A stretch of 64,000 bases of DNA from Lytechinus pictus (lineage: Eukaryota > Echinodermata > Echinoidea > Temnopleuroida > Toxopneustidae). Made by a program: the position numbers and the translations under genes. This document shows positions 1-11,942 of this stretch, in pieces. The number at the start of each line of letters is the position of its first letter. Position 1 is the first letter of the stretch. The notes under the pieces were generated by a model, which had not been told where the DNA came from, ran no database searches, and worked only from the letters and a program-made list of their open reading frames with translations. The DNA is taken from contig NC_087252.1 of the NCBI RefSeq assembly GCF_037042905.1, positions 26,573,494-26,637,493 on the forward strand. The letters run 5' to 3'.

Positions 1-526
1 AGACTTTTCCCGCGAAAAATAGCGTCTTTTCAAATGTGCGCGAAATAATCAACGTAGCCTGTGCAAGTACCGGTGAGTGAGCTCATGTGGGCTATTCAAC
101 GATGCACGTGTGTTGAGTCTGAGGGCAACATTTGTAAACAAACCGAAACGTGGCCCTCAGAACTAAAACACAATTTTGTGTGTGAAGGAAAGAAATTAAA
201 ATCGTCTGTGGTACGTTGCCTACCAGCCTTGCGTAAATGAACATTGCATCAATTATGAGTCATGTTTTGTCATTTGATTTAGTCATCAAAGTGGGGGTGA
301 CTCTCACTTGTTTAAATGTCATGCATATGGTATGTTTTAGTTGCGGAGTACATATTACGACACGACTTGTATTGTAAACTTGTCGATCTTGGCAAAGGGG
401 TGGGTTTTACTTGGAAATCTTCTGATTCATATTTTCCTAAGCTCTTCCAACACTGAAACTAATGTGTCATGAGTGTATACGTGACAAAGCTCCTACAAAA
501 TATCTCATTTATACAATACATTTCAT
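1..526. other. Unannotated stretch
   Basis: The first 150 bases are richer in CpG (CCCGCGAAAAATAGCG) and contain a donor-like ACCG/GTGAGT near 75. This could be the edge of a promoter or first exon of an upstream gene, but no frame supports it. The rest shows nothing recognisable. Confidence 0.3.
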
Positions 527-771
527 CATTGGCGGCGGAAGCCAACAAAATTTAGGGGGGACCACCAAAAAAATTTGACAAGCAAAAAAAAAAAAAAAAA
601 GGTTATATATCAACCACAATTTTAGGGGGGGGGACAGACAAAAAAATTTGACAAGCAAAAAAAAAAAAAAAAAACCAAAAGGTTATCAACAACAAATTTA
701 GGGGGATCGTCCCCCCCCCCCACCTCAAATTTACTCGGGGGAGACAGGTCCCCCCGTCTCCCTCGCCTATG
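527..771. mobile_element. hAT-like MITE with perfect 8-bp target duplication
   Basis: The element runs from CATTGGCGGCGG to CTCGCCTATG and is flanked on both sides by CATTTCAT (519-526 and 772-779). Inside are G-runs, A-runs and the phrase TTTGACAAGCAAAAAA, shared with the elements at 4303 and 37487. Imperfect terminal inverted repeats beginning CA-TGGCG and 8-bp duplications are the hAT hallmark. No transposase. Confidence 0.8.
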
Positions 772-2551
772 CATTTCATAGTGTAGAGTGAAAGTGATAA
801 TGATCAAGAAAATAATAATCGCACCATTTTGTCTCTGTCCAATTGGTACACAATATGCCCTACAATTTGTTTATTTTCACTTTCAATATCACTTTTTACA
901 TTTATAATATTTGCATAGTTGAGGTATGCCTATTTACTATTTACAAGTCATGTTTAAATTAGATGTAGGCCTCACAATGGCTACCGCTTATATTAATTTT
1001 AAAATGTTTACCTGGGAATACATAGATTAAATTTCAAAGGAAAAGTTCATTGAAAGTGAAGAGGTCCAACTGAATAGAAATTCTAGGGTCCTTGTTTTAA
1101 AAAATAACAATAAAAAAATAATTATTTATACAAAACCATTTTGATACGGAAAAATATAGGCCTATATAATTATACCTAAAAACAAAACAAAAAAGACCAA
1201 GAAAATTGTACAATTTAACTATGCAAGATAGTATGAAATGAAAATTTAGGGGGGTTCTGAGGAGAAAAAACCAAACCCTGAGTTATCTGTGTGAAGACAA
1301 CGTTGGATCATTTTATTTATAGATTTATCCCATTGAGTAGGACCTAAACAAATAACCTCACTCTCTGATATATAATTGTTGGCAGCATCGATGTACATAA
1401 ACAACAGATATTGGATGAACACACATACATGTAAGCAGGACATGTACTCAATTATTTATATTTGTATATTACAAGGACATGCCTCGCCTTTCTTCCACAC
1501 TGCACTGACCACAACTGATCAATATCGATCGACTCGAATACGAGATCGAGAGGGTGGGGTTGGCAATCTCCCGAATGTAAACAAAGGAGGTGTGTCAAGC
1601 AAGGGGCGTGTCATCGTGAGGTCAAGGAACTTGTCGAAAGCGCGCGCTTTATTTTGAATCGAGGGTGGGCGGGGCTACACGTTTGAAATTAATTCAAATT
1701 GCAGAAGGCCACGCCTCGAATGCGGTACACCCTACGTTATTAATGATATTATGCCAAGAAAATATAAACAAATTTTCATTCTGAAATTCTCACCGATACA
1801 GGCCGATGGACACAAGGCATTCGGCTTCGTCCATCGGCCTCATCCTTCATTTTTGCTGTTTTCACAACCGTAGACTTACACAGTACTGTATTAAAAGTGT
1901 AATTAATTGTGACCAAGTACATTTTATGGTGAAAATTTGCCTGTTTACTGTTTTATTCGTAGTACTCTTTTTTTTTTGGGGGGGGGGGATATTTGTAAGG
2001 ATATATTGCTGAATTTTAACCAACCTTACTCACGGGCAATTTTTTTCATTATTGTTATTCTTTTTATTTATTTTTTTTTTTTTTTTTTTGGGGGGGGGGG
2101 CCAATCTGCATCATTGGATAAGCTTGAACATTGCAGTGAATGAGCATTTTCCAGGACTCTCGTTTTTTTTTCGATTTCCAGTGCTCCAGGAGCACTGAAT
2201 CACCCTATGCCCTGTGTAAGTTTTTCCCGTACTCACTAGGCCTATTTTTAATAGTATTAATTCATAGGTTTCCCTTCTCATGATCCATGCATGCGCCATG
2301 TTTTGATGCAGGGTTTCATGTGAAAAGTGCTCGTGATAACCTTCTAAAGGCCAAGCTTTGCCTTCTCTTTTGTCCAGTTTCGTACCATTTCTGCCCCCCT
2401 CCCCTCCTGCTTGCTCTCTCCGCCCCACCCCCGCCCTTCTATGTTTCAATCTTCGTTGCAAGTCTTCATTGTAAATGGTTTCGACAAGTTAGAAACTTCA
2501 TACCCTAAAACGACCCTTGCTAAAGTCCCAGGGCTAAAGTTATTCCACTTT
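772..2551. other. Intergenic, no gene recognised
   Basis: AT-rich DNA with poly-T/poly-G tracts (1969-1990, 2070-2100). The interval 1480-1740 is CpG-richer, with a GGGCGGGGC GC box near 1669, and could be a weak promoter. The short open frames here look accidental. Confidence 0.35.
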
Positions 2552-2776
2552 CAGGGGCGGATCCACTGGGGGCGGGGCGAGTCGGCCCCGACCCCCTATT
2601 TGTGGGGAAACCTGCAGAAAAAATTGACCTTTTTAACTCGAGAGAAACGCTTTTAAAAACATAATTAAAAGTATGAAGTAAGAAGGGTAAATATTTATGT
2701 TTAATTTACGGCCTCGTAACGGTGCGTGTTACGGGGCCTTCGGCCCCCCTTTCAAAAATTCCTGGATCCGCCCCTG
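2552..2776. mobile_element. hAT-like MITE with GGCGGATCCA termini
   Basis: The terminal inverted repeats are CAGGGGCGGATCCA at the left and TGGATCCGCCCCTG at the right, a perfect 14-bp match. The inside is rich in GGCC and G-runs. I found no 8-bp duplication (left flank TCCACTTT, right flank ATATATGT), so the insertion is old or the flank is altered. Confidence 0.7.
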
Positions 2777-3723
2777 ATATATGTTGGTGGGGCCGGGGGG
2801 AATTCCACCCTATCCATATGAATCAATGAGAAATTAGTTTTTGAAAATGGAAAATTTATTGCAATATACGCATTTATTTCTTTTCTTTAATTTTTCATAG
2901 GTGCAGAGGACACTGGGGTGGTGAGGCAATTTCGACTAGTTAATTCTGTCAATAAACCATATTTTATCAGTCTCGAAGTTCGCTCTCAATTAGTATGTTT
3001 CCATTATATTCTGCCCTGTTTTCTGTTTTTATTTTTGATATTTATTGTTATTAACATAAACATATATTTATGTTTTTGACCTTTTTTGTTATCCTGCAAA
3101 TCTCCTGTAAATATTGTCTTTCTTTATGATTTATGATAAAACATAGATATTAAAACAATTTATATGAAATAAATGACTGGAAGCTGAAATAATTATTGCG
3201 AAACATTATGCCTGCATCAAGACACAATATTACGCATATGTCCACTATTTGGCAGTTTATAGCTTTGGACCTGCATGCACATGCCTGTGCAGTGTGCACA
3301 ATCAATATACATTTATTTATAATTTTTTTGTTAAAACTTTTACAAACTTGCAAAGTTTGGAACAAAGTTGTTCATGTCTTTGGTAGTAAATAGCATAGAA
3401 TTCATGTTGTTGACAACAGATTTATGTGTTGCGTTCGATCGATGGAGCGCGGGGAAGCCCCGCGGGTCTTGGGGAATCCCCATTCGTCGCGAGAGTGTTT
3501 ACTTCAAACGTGATTTACACTCAGGGTCAGTGCATGCATGGCCCCGAGCTCGAGGTGAGCAAGGCAGCAGAGTTTCAGTGTTTCCATTTTTTTTCTCAAT
3601 AATGTGAATTTAAAAAATGCATACAGTTACAATATTATATCAAAACAATAACTAAACGAACTATTGATCATTTATTTATTTTTCATACATATCTAAATAA
3701 TAAATCAGTGATGTCTAATATTC

Positions 3724-3804
<81 letters not shown>

Positions 3805-4294
3805 TATATATTTATATATTATTATGACAAAATAAGTAGTCCCATATTGTGTACGATTTTCGTAAATTATGTATCAAAATGCACTTTGTTTCTGTGTCGA
3901 ATTTGTATTAGGGCCTACCCTTTTTTCATTTATAAAAAGATACAATATGAAATACATACCCCCTTGTGTGATATGCTTATCGATCGATTGTATATTTGAT
4001 TTGATTTATTGATTTCCGTTTCACAACATAAGCATGATAAGTATAACAAAACAAGGTCGAAAATAATGCAAGACGTAATAAAATATAAATAACATAATCT
4101 TAGATTTAAGGAACATATAATTAATGACAAAATTTAACTTTAGGCCTATATCATATAGGCCTTAAGTTAAATTTTGTCATGAATTATATACAATCGATCG
4201 ATAAGCATATCACACAAGGGGACATAATACCAATCAGTAGAAGAGAGGTACAACTCCCGCTGGTTGGAAGATTTTTTCGGACTTATTTTTCACA
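2777..4294. other. Intergenic with a small GC-rich island
   Basis: Mostly AT-rich. At 3430-3570 there is a GC-rich island with the hairpin CGCGGGGAAGCCCCGCG and GGGGAATCCCC. No gene was identified. An inverted pair of TAGGCCTATATCATATAGGCC type occurs around 4141-4165. Confidence 0.35.
3727..3815. repeat. TA dinucleotide microsatellite
   Basis: About 65 bp of uninterrupted TA followed by CACATATATATATTT. It is a simple repeat with no coding potential. Confidence 0.95.
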
Positions 4295-4302
4295 ACTACT
4301 TA

Positions 4303-4605
4303 CACTGGCGTACCTAGGATTTTCCAGAAGGGGGGCAATTTTTTTTTCGTCTTCGAAAAAAATTGACAAGCAAAAAAAAAAAGGTCTTCAACCACAAATA
4401 AAGGATTTCATACCAGAAAAAAAGTCTGTTTTTATTGCATTTTTACATTACAAATTATTAATTTGGCTTCTCAAAGGGGGGGGGGGGGCACGTCCCCTGT
4501 ATCAGTTGCGACTCGTCAGGGGGGCAGGGATACGTCCCCTGCATGAGTTGTGACTCGTCAGGGGGACAGTCTGCCCCCCCCTGCCTCCACTTAGGTACGC
4601 TAGTG
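4303..4605. mobile_element. hAT-like MITE with 7/8 target duplication
   Basis: Termini are CACTGGCGTACCTAGG and CTTAGGTACGCTAGTG, imperfect inverted repeats. Flanks ACTACTTA (4295-4302) and ACTACTTT (4606-4613) match at 7 of 8 bases. Inside is a tandem duplication of GTCCCCTG...TGACTCGTCAGGGGG. It is non-autonomous. Confidence 0.8.
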
Positions 4606-4876
4606 ACTACTTTTACATGTATAAACAATGGTTAAAGGCAAAATTATGCCTAAGAAACTTAATTGCAAGTCAAATTACATGACAGTTAATACAACTAATA
4701 GCCCTACATAATGATATACCAATATTACAATAATTGAAGCGGATGACGGGGCGTGTAAAAACATAATCTTATCGAGGCTAGGCCTGCATGTGTAATGACA
4801 TGATAATACAAATTGATATTAAAGAGAAAAAAAGGAAGAAGAAAAATATTAATTGCAAAGAAAATGGATATGATTA

Positions 4877-4975
4877 TGAGAGAGAGAGAGGGAGGGGTAG
4901 TGAGAGAGAGGAGGAAAGAGAGAGGAAGAGAGAGGGGGAGGGAGAGGGGGAGGGGGTGGTGAGGGAGGGGTAGAA
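4877..4975 (+). repeat. GA-rich low-complexity tract
   Basis: Purine-only tract of GAGAGA, GAGGAA and GGGGAG units. The open frames across it (RERERGRG-type) are compositional artefacts. Confidence 0.9.
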
Positions 4976-5011
4976 CACAATTTCACACAAGTCATGTCAT
5001 ACCGTACACAC

Positions 5012-5613
5012 TTAAAGGGGAATCCAGCCTTGGCCATAAAATGTTGTGTTGGGAAGAAGAAAAATAAATTAAACAGAATGGTGAAAGTTTGAAAGAAATC
5101 GGACAAGCAATAAGAAAGTTATAGCTGCTTTAAAATTGAGATCACTAATACTATGTAGATTTCAAATTGGCAACTGGGTAAGTAAATTATGACAAGGGGC
5201 AAGGACAACTTTCCCATAAGCCATGTACTTTATTATCAGGGATTTGTGGTTTTCTCCTAAGTACCCATTCCCCCGGGGCAGTAATCTATATATAACACAG
5301 GTAGTATATTGTTTTATGTCATCATGAAAGAAAAATATAATTTGTAATAAAACTTTGGGAATAATGACATTTTAGCCATAATATGTATTGGAGTACAGGG
5401 AAGAGTAGTCCTTGCCTTACATCAGTATGACATCCCATATGCGGCCAATTTGAAGTCTCTATTGGTATAGTGATTACCAATATTTACAACTTTTAAAAAA
5501 TTATAACTTTCTTGTTGTTTGTCCAATATTGTTCAAACTTTCACTTATCAACTTGTCTGATTTTTCATTTCCTTATAAAAACAAGTTTTTATTCGGGTTG
5601 GATTCCCTTTTAA
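5012..5613. mobile_element. TTAA-flanked palindromic MITE, GGGGAATCC type
   Basis: Left end TTAAAGGGGAATCCAGCC and right end GGTTGGATTCCCTTTTAA are inverted repeats, and subterminal GAAAGTTTGAAAGAAATCGG pairs with a complement near 5540. TTAA at both ends suggests insertion at TTAA, as in piggyBac or Kolobok elements. No coding capacity. Confidence 0.7.
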
Positions 5614-6254
5614 TATGTTGGACAGCATACCAACTGTCCACTGTGTTGGGTAATGTATGTTGGTAAACAATTTATATATTCTGGGCAATTATTATACCCA
5701 AATGTGCAAATTTATTACCCAATCATTAGTTTTATTACTCAATTTGGACAGATTTTAACCAATAGTAGTGTGGACAGTATGTTGCCCAGTAATGGTAAAA
5801 AATTTGGCCTTTTTTGCCCTGCCATTTTAAGAGTGTATTAAGTAAATTCTAAAACTGATTTTTTTTTTTTAAGTAGCAAGATTGTTAGTCTTGAATATTA
5901 AGTGGAGAAGATCTCCGAAGGTTAGGGGAACATTTCACACAAAAATTCATCTATGGTAACTATGCAACTATGGATGGAACCCCTGATTGCGATTGGCTAC
6001 TGAGACCCGTTACCATGGTATTTGCCATAAATGACAAATTACATTTATTCGGTAAACATTATTTGCTAACATATTTACAAAAATTGACCCATGCATGCGG
6101 ACTCCCCGCTCTGAATTATGTTACCAAACTCGACAAAATTGTTAATTCAATGAAAATTAAATATTAGGGGAAGACCTCTCATTCTATAAAAATGTATATG
6201 TTTTTCTCAAAAGTAACTATGTTATGGTCTAAACTATCATATGCATTTAAAACG
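5614..6254. other. Intergenic, nothing recognised
   Basis: AT-rich sequence with several CCCAAT/ATTACCCA repeats near 5690-5760 and accidental short frames. Confidence 0.3.
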
Positions 6255-6741
6255 TAGGGTGAAGTGGAATACCTCTGGTAGTGTTGAAAACAACTAAAAT
6301 TGAATAATAATTCACAAAAAAATAATTCATTATAGATAATAAAATACTTAATTCATTGACCCTAAATGACATTTGACCTTAATCATGTGACCTGAAACTC
6401 GTGCAAGACGACCAGTTATACTTGATTTATGTCCAAGTTTCATGAACAAGATTCATATATGCTATCAAAGTTATGATGACATTTTCAAAATTTAACCTGC
6501 TAAAAGAATGTTGATACTCAAACATGGTCAAAGGTCACTGATCATAAATGACCTTTGGCCTTGGCCAATACACCTGAAACTCATGCAAGATGAATAATGA
6601 TACTTGATTAATTTTTTTGTCCTTATAGGTCCATATTTGCACATTTTAAGAACTCAACCAAAGGTTGAGATTTCAATATTGACGACGCTGCGCCGCCTCC
6701 GCCGTTGGAAAAGCGGTCTCGATGCCTATTGCAGGCGAGAC
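6255..6741. mobile_element. Copy of the GTCTCACCTGCAT element, single unit
   Basis: This shares its body with the element at 13758: CTAAATGACATTTGACCTTA, ATCATGTGACCTGAAACTCG and the end GACGCTGCGCCGCCTCCGCCG then TTGCAGGCGAGAC. It holds one to two internal units instead of five, and the DR1 motif here is degraded (TGACATTTGACCT). Confidence 0.6.
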
Positions 6742-7087
6742 AAATCACACCGAAGGAAATTTTATTGCTGTCAAAAGCGAACGTAATTTTATTTATGAAT
6801 TACAATAGAACTAGGGGCAGCGATCGTGGGGGCCTAGGGGCACAGTGTCCCCACTTTTTGAAGCACTGAAAAGTGCCCTTTTTTACCCAAGAAAAGTGCC
6901 CCACGTGAACGTGTTTTGTGCCCCTTTGACCTGAGAAGGACCCATTTTACGTGTTAACGATCGAGTGCCCCTTTGAAACAAGAAAACAATATTTTCATTT
7001 TTTATACGTTACTATATAGAAAGGACTACTACAAGGATAATCCTACGTGCCCTAAGCTTCATGAGTCACGTGAGTGGGGTAGATAAG
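6742..7087. other. Intergenic
   Basis: This contains repeated AGTGCCCC / GGGGCAC phrases (6840-6980) that look like the remains of another G-rich MITE. No gene is seen. Confidence 0.3.
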
Positions 7088-7341
7088 CAGTGGCGTACAG
7101 ATGGGGGCTTGGGGACTCTCCTCCCTCCCCAAATTTGTCACGACCAAGAAAACAAAAGAGAAAAGGAAAGAGAGAAGGGTGAAATATAATATCGTTTTCT
7201 GAATATTGTCAAAGTCGATCATTAAATTGGATTTCGTTATAAAAATGTCAAAATTTGTGTTCGCTCGCTCGCTCGCAAGTTGTAAATTTATGTGATGCGA
7301 CATATCTAGCCCCCTCAAAATTTTGGCTGATTACGCCACTG
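7088..7341. mobile_element. hAT-like MITE with perfect TAGATAAG duplication
   Basis: The element begins CAGTGGCGTACAGATGG and ends GCTGATTACGCCACTG. It is flanked exactly by TAGATAAG (7080-7087 and 7342-7349). At 254 bp it is among the cleanest insertions in the window and so probably recent. Confidence 0.88.
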
Positions 7342-7579
7342 TAGATAAGTCATTTTTCTTTGTTTTTAGGCGCCCTTTTTTGCCCTGTGACCCCCCCCCC
7401 ACTTTCAACTTAACTCCGCTATCCCTGAGTTCAAGAGCGAGAAAAAATGATGTGAATTTGAAAATATACCATAACCACCATTTGCATAAATCCGTGACGT
7501 CATACTATTCAAGGGGGGGGGGGGGGCGAAACAATAAATCACCCCTCCTGAAATAATAGGTCCACAGATTGATTTACGC

Positions 7580-8487
7580 CAGTGTGCACCACCGCCACCT
7601 CCACTCTCATCCTCCTCCTCCTCCTCCTCCTCATCATCATCAACATCATCATCATCATCATCACCACCACCATCACCATCAACATCATCCTTATCATCAT
7701 CATCATCATCTCCACCACCATCAACATCACCACCACCACCATCATCCACATCATCATCATTATCATCATTATCATCATCATCATCACCATGCCCACCATC
7801 ATCATCATCATCATCACCATCATCCTTATCATTATCATCATCATCATCGTCGTCGTCGTCGTCATCATCACCACCATCACCATCAACATCATCATTATCA
7901 TCATCATCATCATCATCACCACCACCATCAACATCATCATCATTATCATCATCATTATCATCATCATCACCACCACCATCATCATCATCATCATCACCAT
8001 CATCCTTATCATTATCATCATCATCATCGTCGTTGTCGTCGTCATCATCATCACCACCATCACCATCAACATCATCATTATCATCATCATCATCATCACC
8101 ACCACCATCAACATCACCACCACCACCATCATCATCATCATCATTATCATCATCATCATCATCATCATCACCACCATCATCATCATCATCATCATCATCA
8201 CCATCATCACCATCATCACCATCATCATCACCACCATCATCCTCATCATCATCATCATCACCACCACCATCATCATCATCATCATCATCATCACCATCAT
8301 CCTTATCATCATCATCATCATCATTATCATCATCATCATCGTCGTCGTCGACGTCATCATCATCATTATCACCACCACCATCACCATCAACATCATCCTT
8401 ATCATCATCATCATCATCATCACCACCACCACCACCATCAACATCACCACCACCATCACCACCACCACCACCATCATCATCATAATT
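7580..8487. repeat. 900-bp CAT/CAC trinucleotide satellite
   Basis: A long array of CAT with CAC, CGT and AAC variants, including repeats of larger blocks (CATCATCGTCGTCGTCG recurs at about 7842, 8020 and 8335). All six frames stay open because the repeat has no stop codon, giving poly-His, poly-Asp, poly-Met or poly-Ser frames. These are not genes. Confidence 0.95.
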
Positions 8488-10204
8488 ACGACCATGATTT
8501 TTCTGAAAATATACTTCAAGAAAGGACTGGCCAAACTGCTGGGTAAAAAGCACCTGACGGAGAACATTAGAATGTCGCCCTCTACTGTTTAAAACAGTAC
8601 AGTTGGTACATGCTTGCAAACGCCCACTCACACGACAAAAATCCTGTTTTAGCACAAACATATGGTATGTGGTCTTTGGTATAGTAGTAGCTTTTGAAAC
8701 GGACTGTGCTGCCCTAACGGAGAAGTACACCCTGACGTCATATTGGTTTTTAAAATATAACAGAAATATAAAGAAATATATTAATGTAAATGAGATGAAA
8801 ACCACTCAAAGAATAGGAGAGTTGTGTATTTTTTTTAAATCTGTGACGTAATATTCAAACGTGCTCTTAATGCGTGCATCAATATCATATAAATTCAATA
8901 AAGTGATATTTTATATATATAAAAAAGAAAATTACGTTCATCTTTTCATTCACTACTAGTATTCAAAGCCCCTCTAAGTCTTCCATAAAGTGTTAATAAT
9001 TGTAAACCATGGGAAAAAATATGCGGGGGCTGGAGGCGAAATGCTAAAAATAGCCCTAGAAACTTTAATAAGGAGCCCCCGAAAATCTCCATTGATTGCA
9101 ATGTAAAAGCTCCTTGGTAGAGCTCATCCAATGTTGCAGATTCTGGCAAAATTCGCGATAAGTATCCCTCAATAAAAAAAAATTTTTTGGCCTGATGTAA
9201 ACTATACTTTCAAGTCCGAATCAATATGTGTAAGAGCCCCTTTAATCTTTTTTTTTTCTTCAAACGTTCAAATTATAAATTTTGAATTGTTTCATATGTA
9301 ACGCCCCCTGCCAAGGTTTTTTTTTCTTTTAAAATGTCCTTTTGATATCAATTATCATGAATTATGAACCCAAAAGGCTATAAAATATGACCAAGTTGCT
9401 TGCAATGTGATAGCCAAAAAGAAATGTGCCAAAAATTCAATATTCAGATACCCCTTTATCTTAAAATCTTCATCTCTTTTTATCCTCTTTTAAAATCCAG
9501 TTTGCCATCAGGGGAAATACCCTTTTTTCATCAATCAAATTCTCTCTTTCTATCTTTTTCACACTATTTCCCTTTCTTTCCAATCTACGCACCAATACCA
9601 TCTCCTTTATGCCTTTTACCCTCCATCCTCTGTTCAATAGGATACAAGAAATATTCAACGAGTTTGGGGGATTATTGCATGAATCAAAGACGAGAGCAAT
9701 ATTGACCCTAACAAATAGATATATCTGGTATCCCCATGAAGAAAAATCACCCAATGTAGTCATATCTTTGACAATCACGTTTCATTTGACCATGCAATAC
9801 GACATAATATTGCCCAGCAAGTTTTGTACATAGCATATGAGGAATTTGTCATATTTCAGCGCATTGCGCAAAACCCTGTAATATTACACAGACATATCGT
9901 GCAGACCAAAATATCTTTTTTAAAGACCCTATCATGTATTATCACTTACACTTCATAATACACGTATATGCAAAAAAATATACACAAGGCTAAATAGGCA
10001 ATCACAAAGGAATTATATAAAAGATGACTTTTATTTTGTAAATAAGCTAACAAATTGTTTTGATATCTCGTGACAATATCTCACATTACATCCCTTTTAT
10101 CAGCACATAATTGACTGCAATTCACAGAGCTTTAGAATATGAAATACAATCATACGTCCTGAAACAAGTCAATATAATCTCTGGGGGGCATGCTCACACT
10201 TTCG
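8488..10204. other. Intergenic, nothing recognised
   Basis: AT-rich DNA with pyrimidine tracts near 9470-9600 and no conserved frame. It lies downstream of the fibrillarin 3' end. Confidence 0.35.
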
Positions 10205-10407
10205 TATGGGCAATTCAGTAAAATAATCAATCTTGTGCGTCCGACCCCACTTTTCTCAAGTTTTACTTCACTTCATGAACTGACCAAGTCATGGTCATTT
10301 GAGAACATTACACACTGTCAAAAGAACCATAAATCAGAGACAGAAAATGTTGATGAAGGTCCCAGAAACATGGGGTCGGACGTACATATTTTATGGAATT
10401 GCCCATA
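10205..10407. mobile_element. GGGCAATTC inverted-repeat MITE, copy 1
   Basis: Left end TATGGGCAATTC and right end GGAATTGCCCATA, with inner inverted GTCCGACCCC / GGGGTCGGAC. A second copy lies at 14734-14920 in fibrillarin intron 8. Not coding, although a frame is open across it. Confidence 0.75.
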
Positions 10408-10472
10408 TTTAAATCATGTGTTAGGTGACTACAGTCATTCATACATAAACAGTTGTATGAAGCACCTCCCGA

Positions 10473-10690
10473 GGGTGTTTCACAAAGATTAAGACTCGTG
10501 GTTAAAGGTTAATGCACACACGGTGTCTAACACATAACGTCATAGACAACTATGCAATAGTGCGCTTTCAACAAGCATGATCTGATGAGGGAATTCCTGA
10601 TCTGACCAACGCAGCGAAGTGTTATATGCTATACGCAAATGGGAATTCCATTGTGATTTTTATCCCACTTAAATCTTTGTGAAAACACCC
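10473..10690. mobile_element. GGGTGTTTCACAAAGATT MITE
   Basis: Left end GGGTGTTTCACAAAGATTAA and right end TTAAATCTTTGTGAAAACACCC form near-perfect inverted repeats about 218 bp apart. Similar short elements are widespread in marine invertebrate genomes. No target duplication resolved. Confidence 0.75.
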
Positions 10691-11920
10691 CCTGGTCTGA
10701 AAGGGGTAGATCACTTCTAGAAATGTCACTCAACTCAAATTGAAAAGACTTGTCTGTACCTCAAAAAAGATAAAGCTGATATGCATTTTCAGTCAATTTG
10801 ACACTCTTTTTTGCGCCAAAAGTCTATTGACCCACTGAACACAATTTGACTCCAAGAAACTACACATATTTCATAGACCTTTGTGTCTGGGCTATCAAAG
10901 GTACTTATCTTTGAATTAACAAGAAAGAAAATGAAAAACAAAATGAAATATATTTAAGTTGACTTAATGTCAAAGAGTATCAGAACTAGATGGAAAAAAA
11001 TACAAATAAACCATTAAAATAAACTCAGTCCAAATTCATTGAAATCATAATAAAATACTCTTTAAAAAAGTGAAGCACAAATATTTTCTTCCTTATATCA
11101 AATAAGTACTTCTATATTTTTCATTCATCTTTCCTCTTTTTACATAATTGATTTAAAAAAAAATTCACAATCTCAAGGATGCTCCGAATATTCATGAATG
11201 CCAAAAGTCTTGAAAATTATAACACATAATCGTACAATATGAACATTATTTACAGGAAAGAAAGCATTAAAACAGATTAAAATATTAAAATAATAATAAA
11301 TGGTGGCCGGTCACAAACATGATTTGATTATATAGTGCACCCATTTTGGCATCATTAGAACAATTTACATCCTAAAAAACACAAGTTATCAAAACCGTTT
11401 GATGATTTTCCAAGTATTTTTCTTGAAGCTCTTTTTTTAATGTTTCGGGAACTATTTCATGAAAGTTGCCAGTTCTTGCAAAAATGTCATTATCTGGCAA
11501 TTACCACAGTAACAGCCAGTCAAGACTTGGGAGAGTTTTAAGATCTAGCAACATGTCGGATGACAAGGAAACCATCTCCAGGTCAATATGATGTAATATT
11601 ACTTTCTGGAGCAAGACAAAACTGTTGTATTGCCGTCTACTTTGCAGCAGGGGTAAGCTTCAGACATTCCAACATCGATGCAACCAAGCTTGATCAGCTG
11701 TAATCATTTAACAATGTCCAGTGGTGAGTATAAGTCTTTAGTTTTATAAACCTGATGGCCTTTGATGATGTTGCAACATGGTGATGAAGACAGAATAGTT
11801 TTGATATTGTTCCATGTAGAATCTTCAACATCGTTGGGGTTTGGTTGGGAAGCTATGCAGCTATTTTTGCCATCAAAGTTTGTCTGAATATTTTTCTTTC
11901 TTCTTTTTTTTTTAGTCTCC
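10691..11920 (-). other. Fibrillarin 3' untranslated region and flank
   Basis: Downstream of the fibrillarin stop the sequence is AT-rich with no conserved frame. The 3' end of the transcript is expected in this interval. Confidence 0.45.
11430..11445 (-). terminator. Candidate fibrillarin polyadenylation signal
   Basis: ATTAAA on the minus strand (11441-11436) lies about 480 nt after the stop codon. A canonical AATAAA also occurs at 10035-10030, beyond two MITEs. Either could end the transcript; the sequence alone does not decide. Confidence 0.3.
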
Positions 11921-11942
11921 TCACTTTTTCTTTGGTGGTGCT
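11921..11942 (-). CDS. FBL: Fibrillarin exon 10 (C terminus and stop)
   Basis: The acceptor TTTGTCTTTCAG leads to 22 coding nt that complete the split arginine codon and encode APPKKK then TGA. This matches the short basic tail (PPPKVKN-like) of other fibrillarins. Another frame stays open through this exon into the 3' untranslated region but shows no similarity to anything. Confidence 0.9.

Noticed and set aside
1666-1676. GC box near 1669 as a confident promoter
   Set aside because: A single GC box without other aligned motifs, first exon or gene downstream is not enough.
7405-8805. Long frames of Asp, His, Ser or Met runs across the CAT satellite
   Set aside because: All frames on both strands are open because the triplet repeat lacks stop codons. 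There is no conserved unique sequence or splice context.
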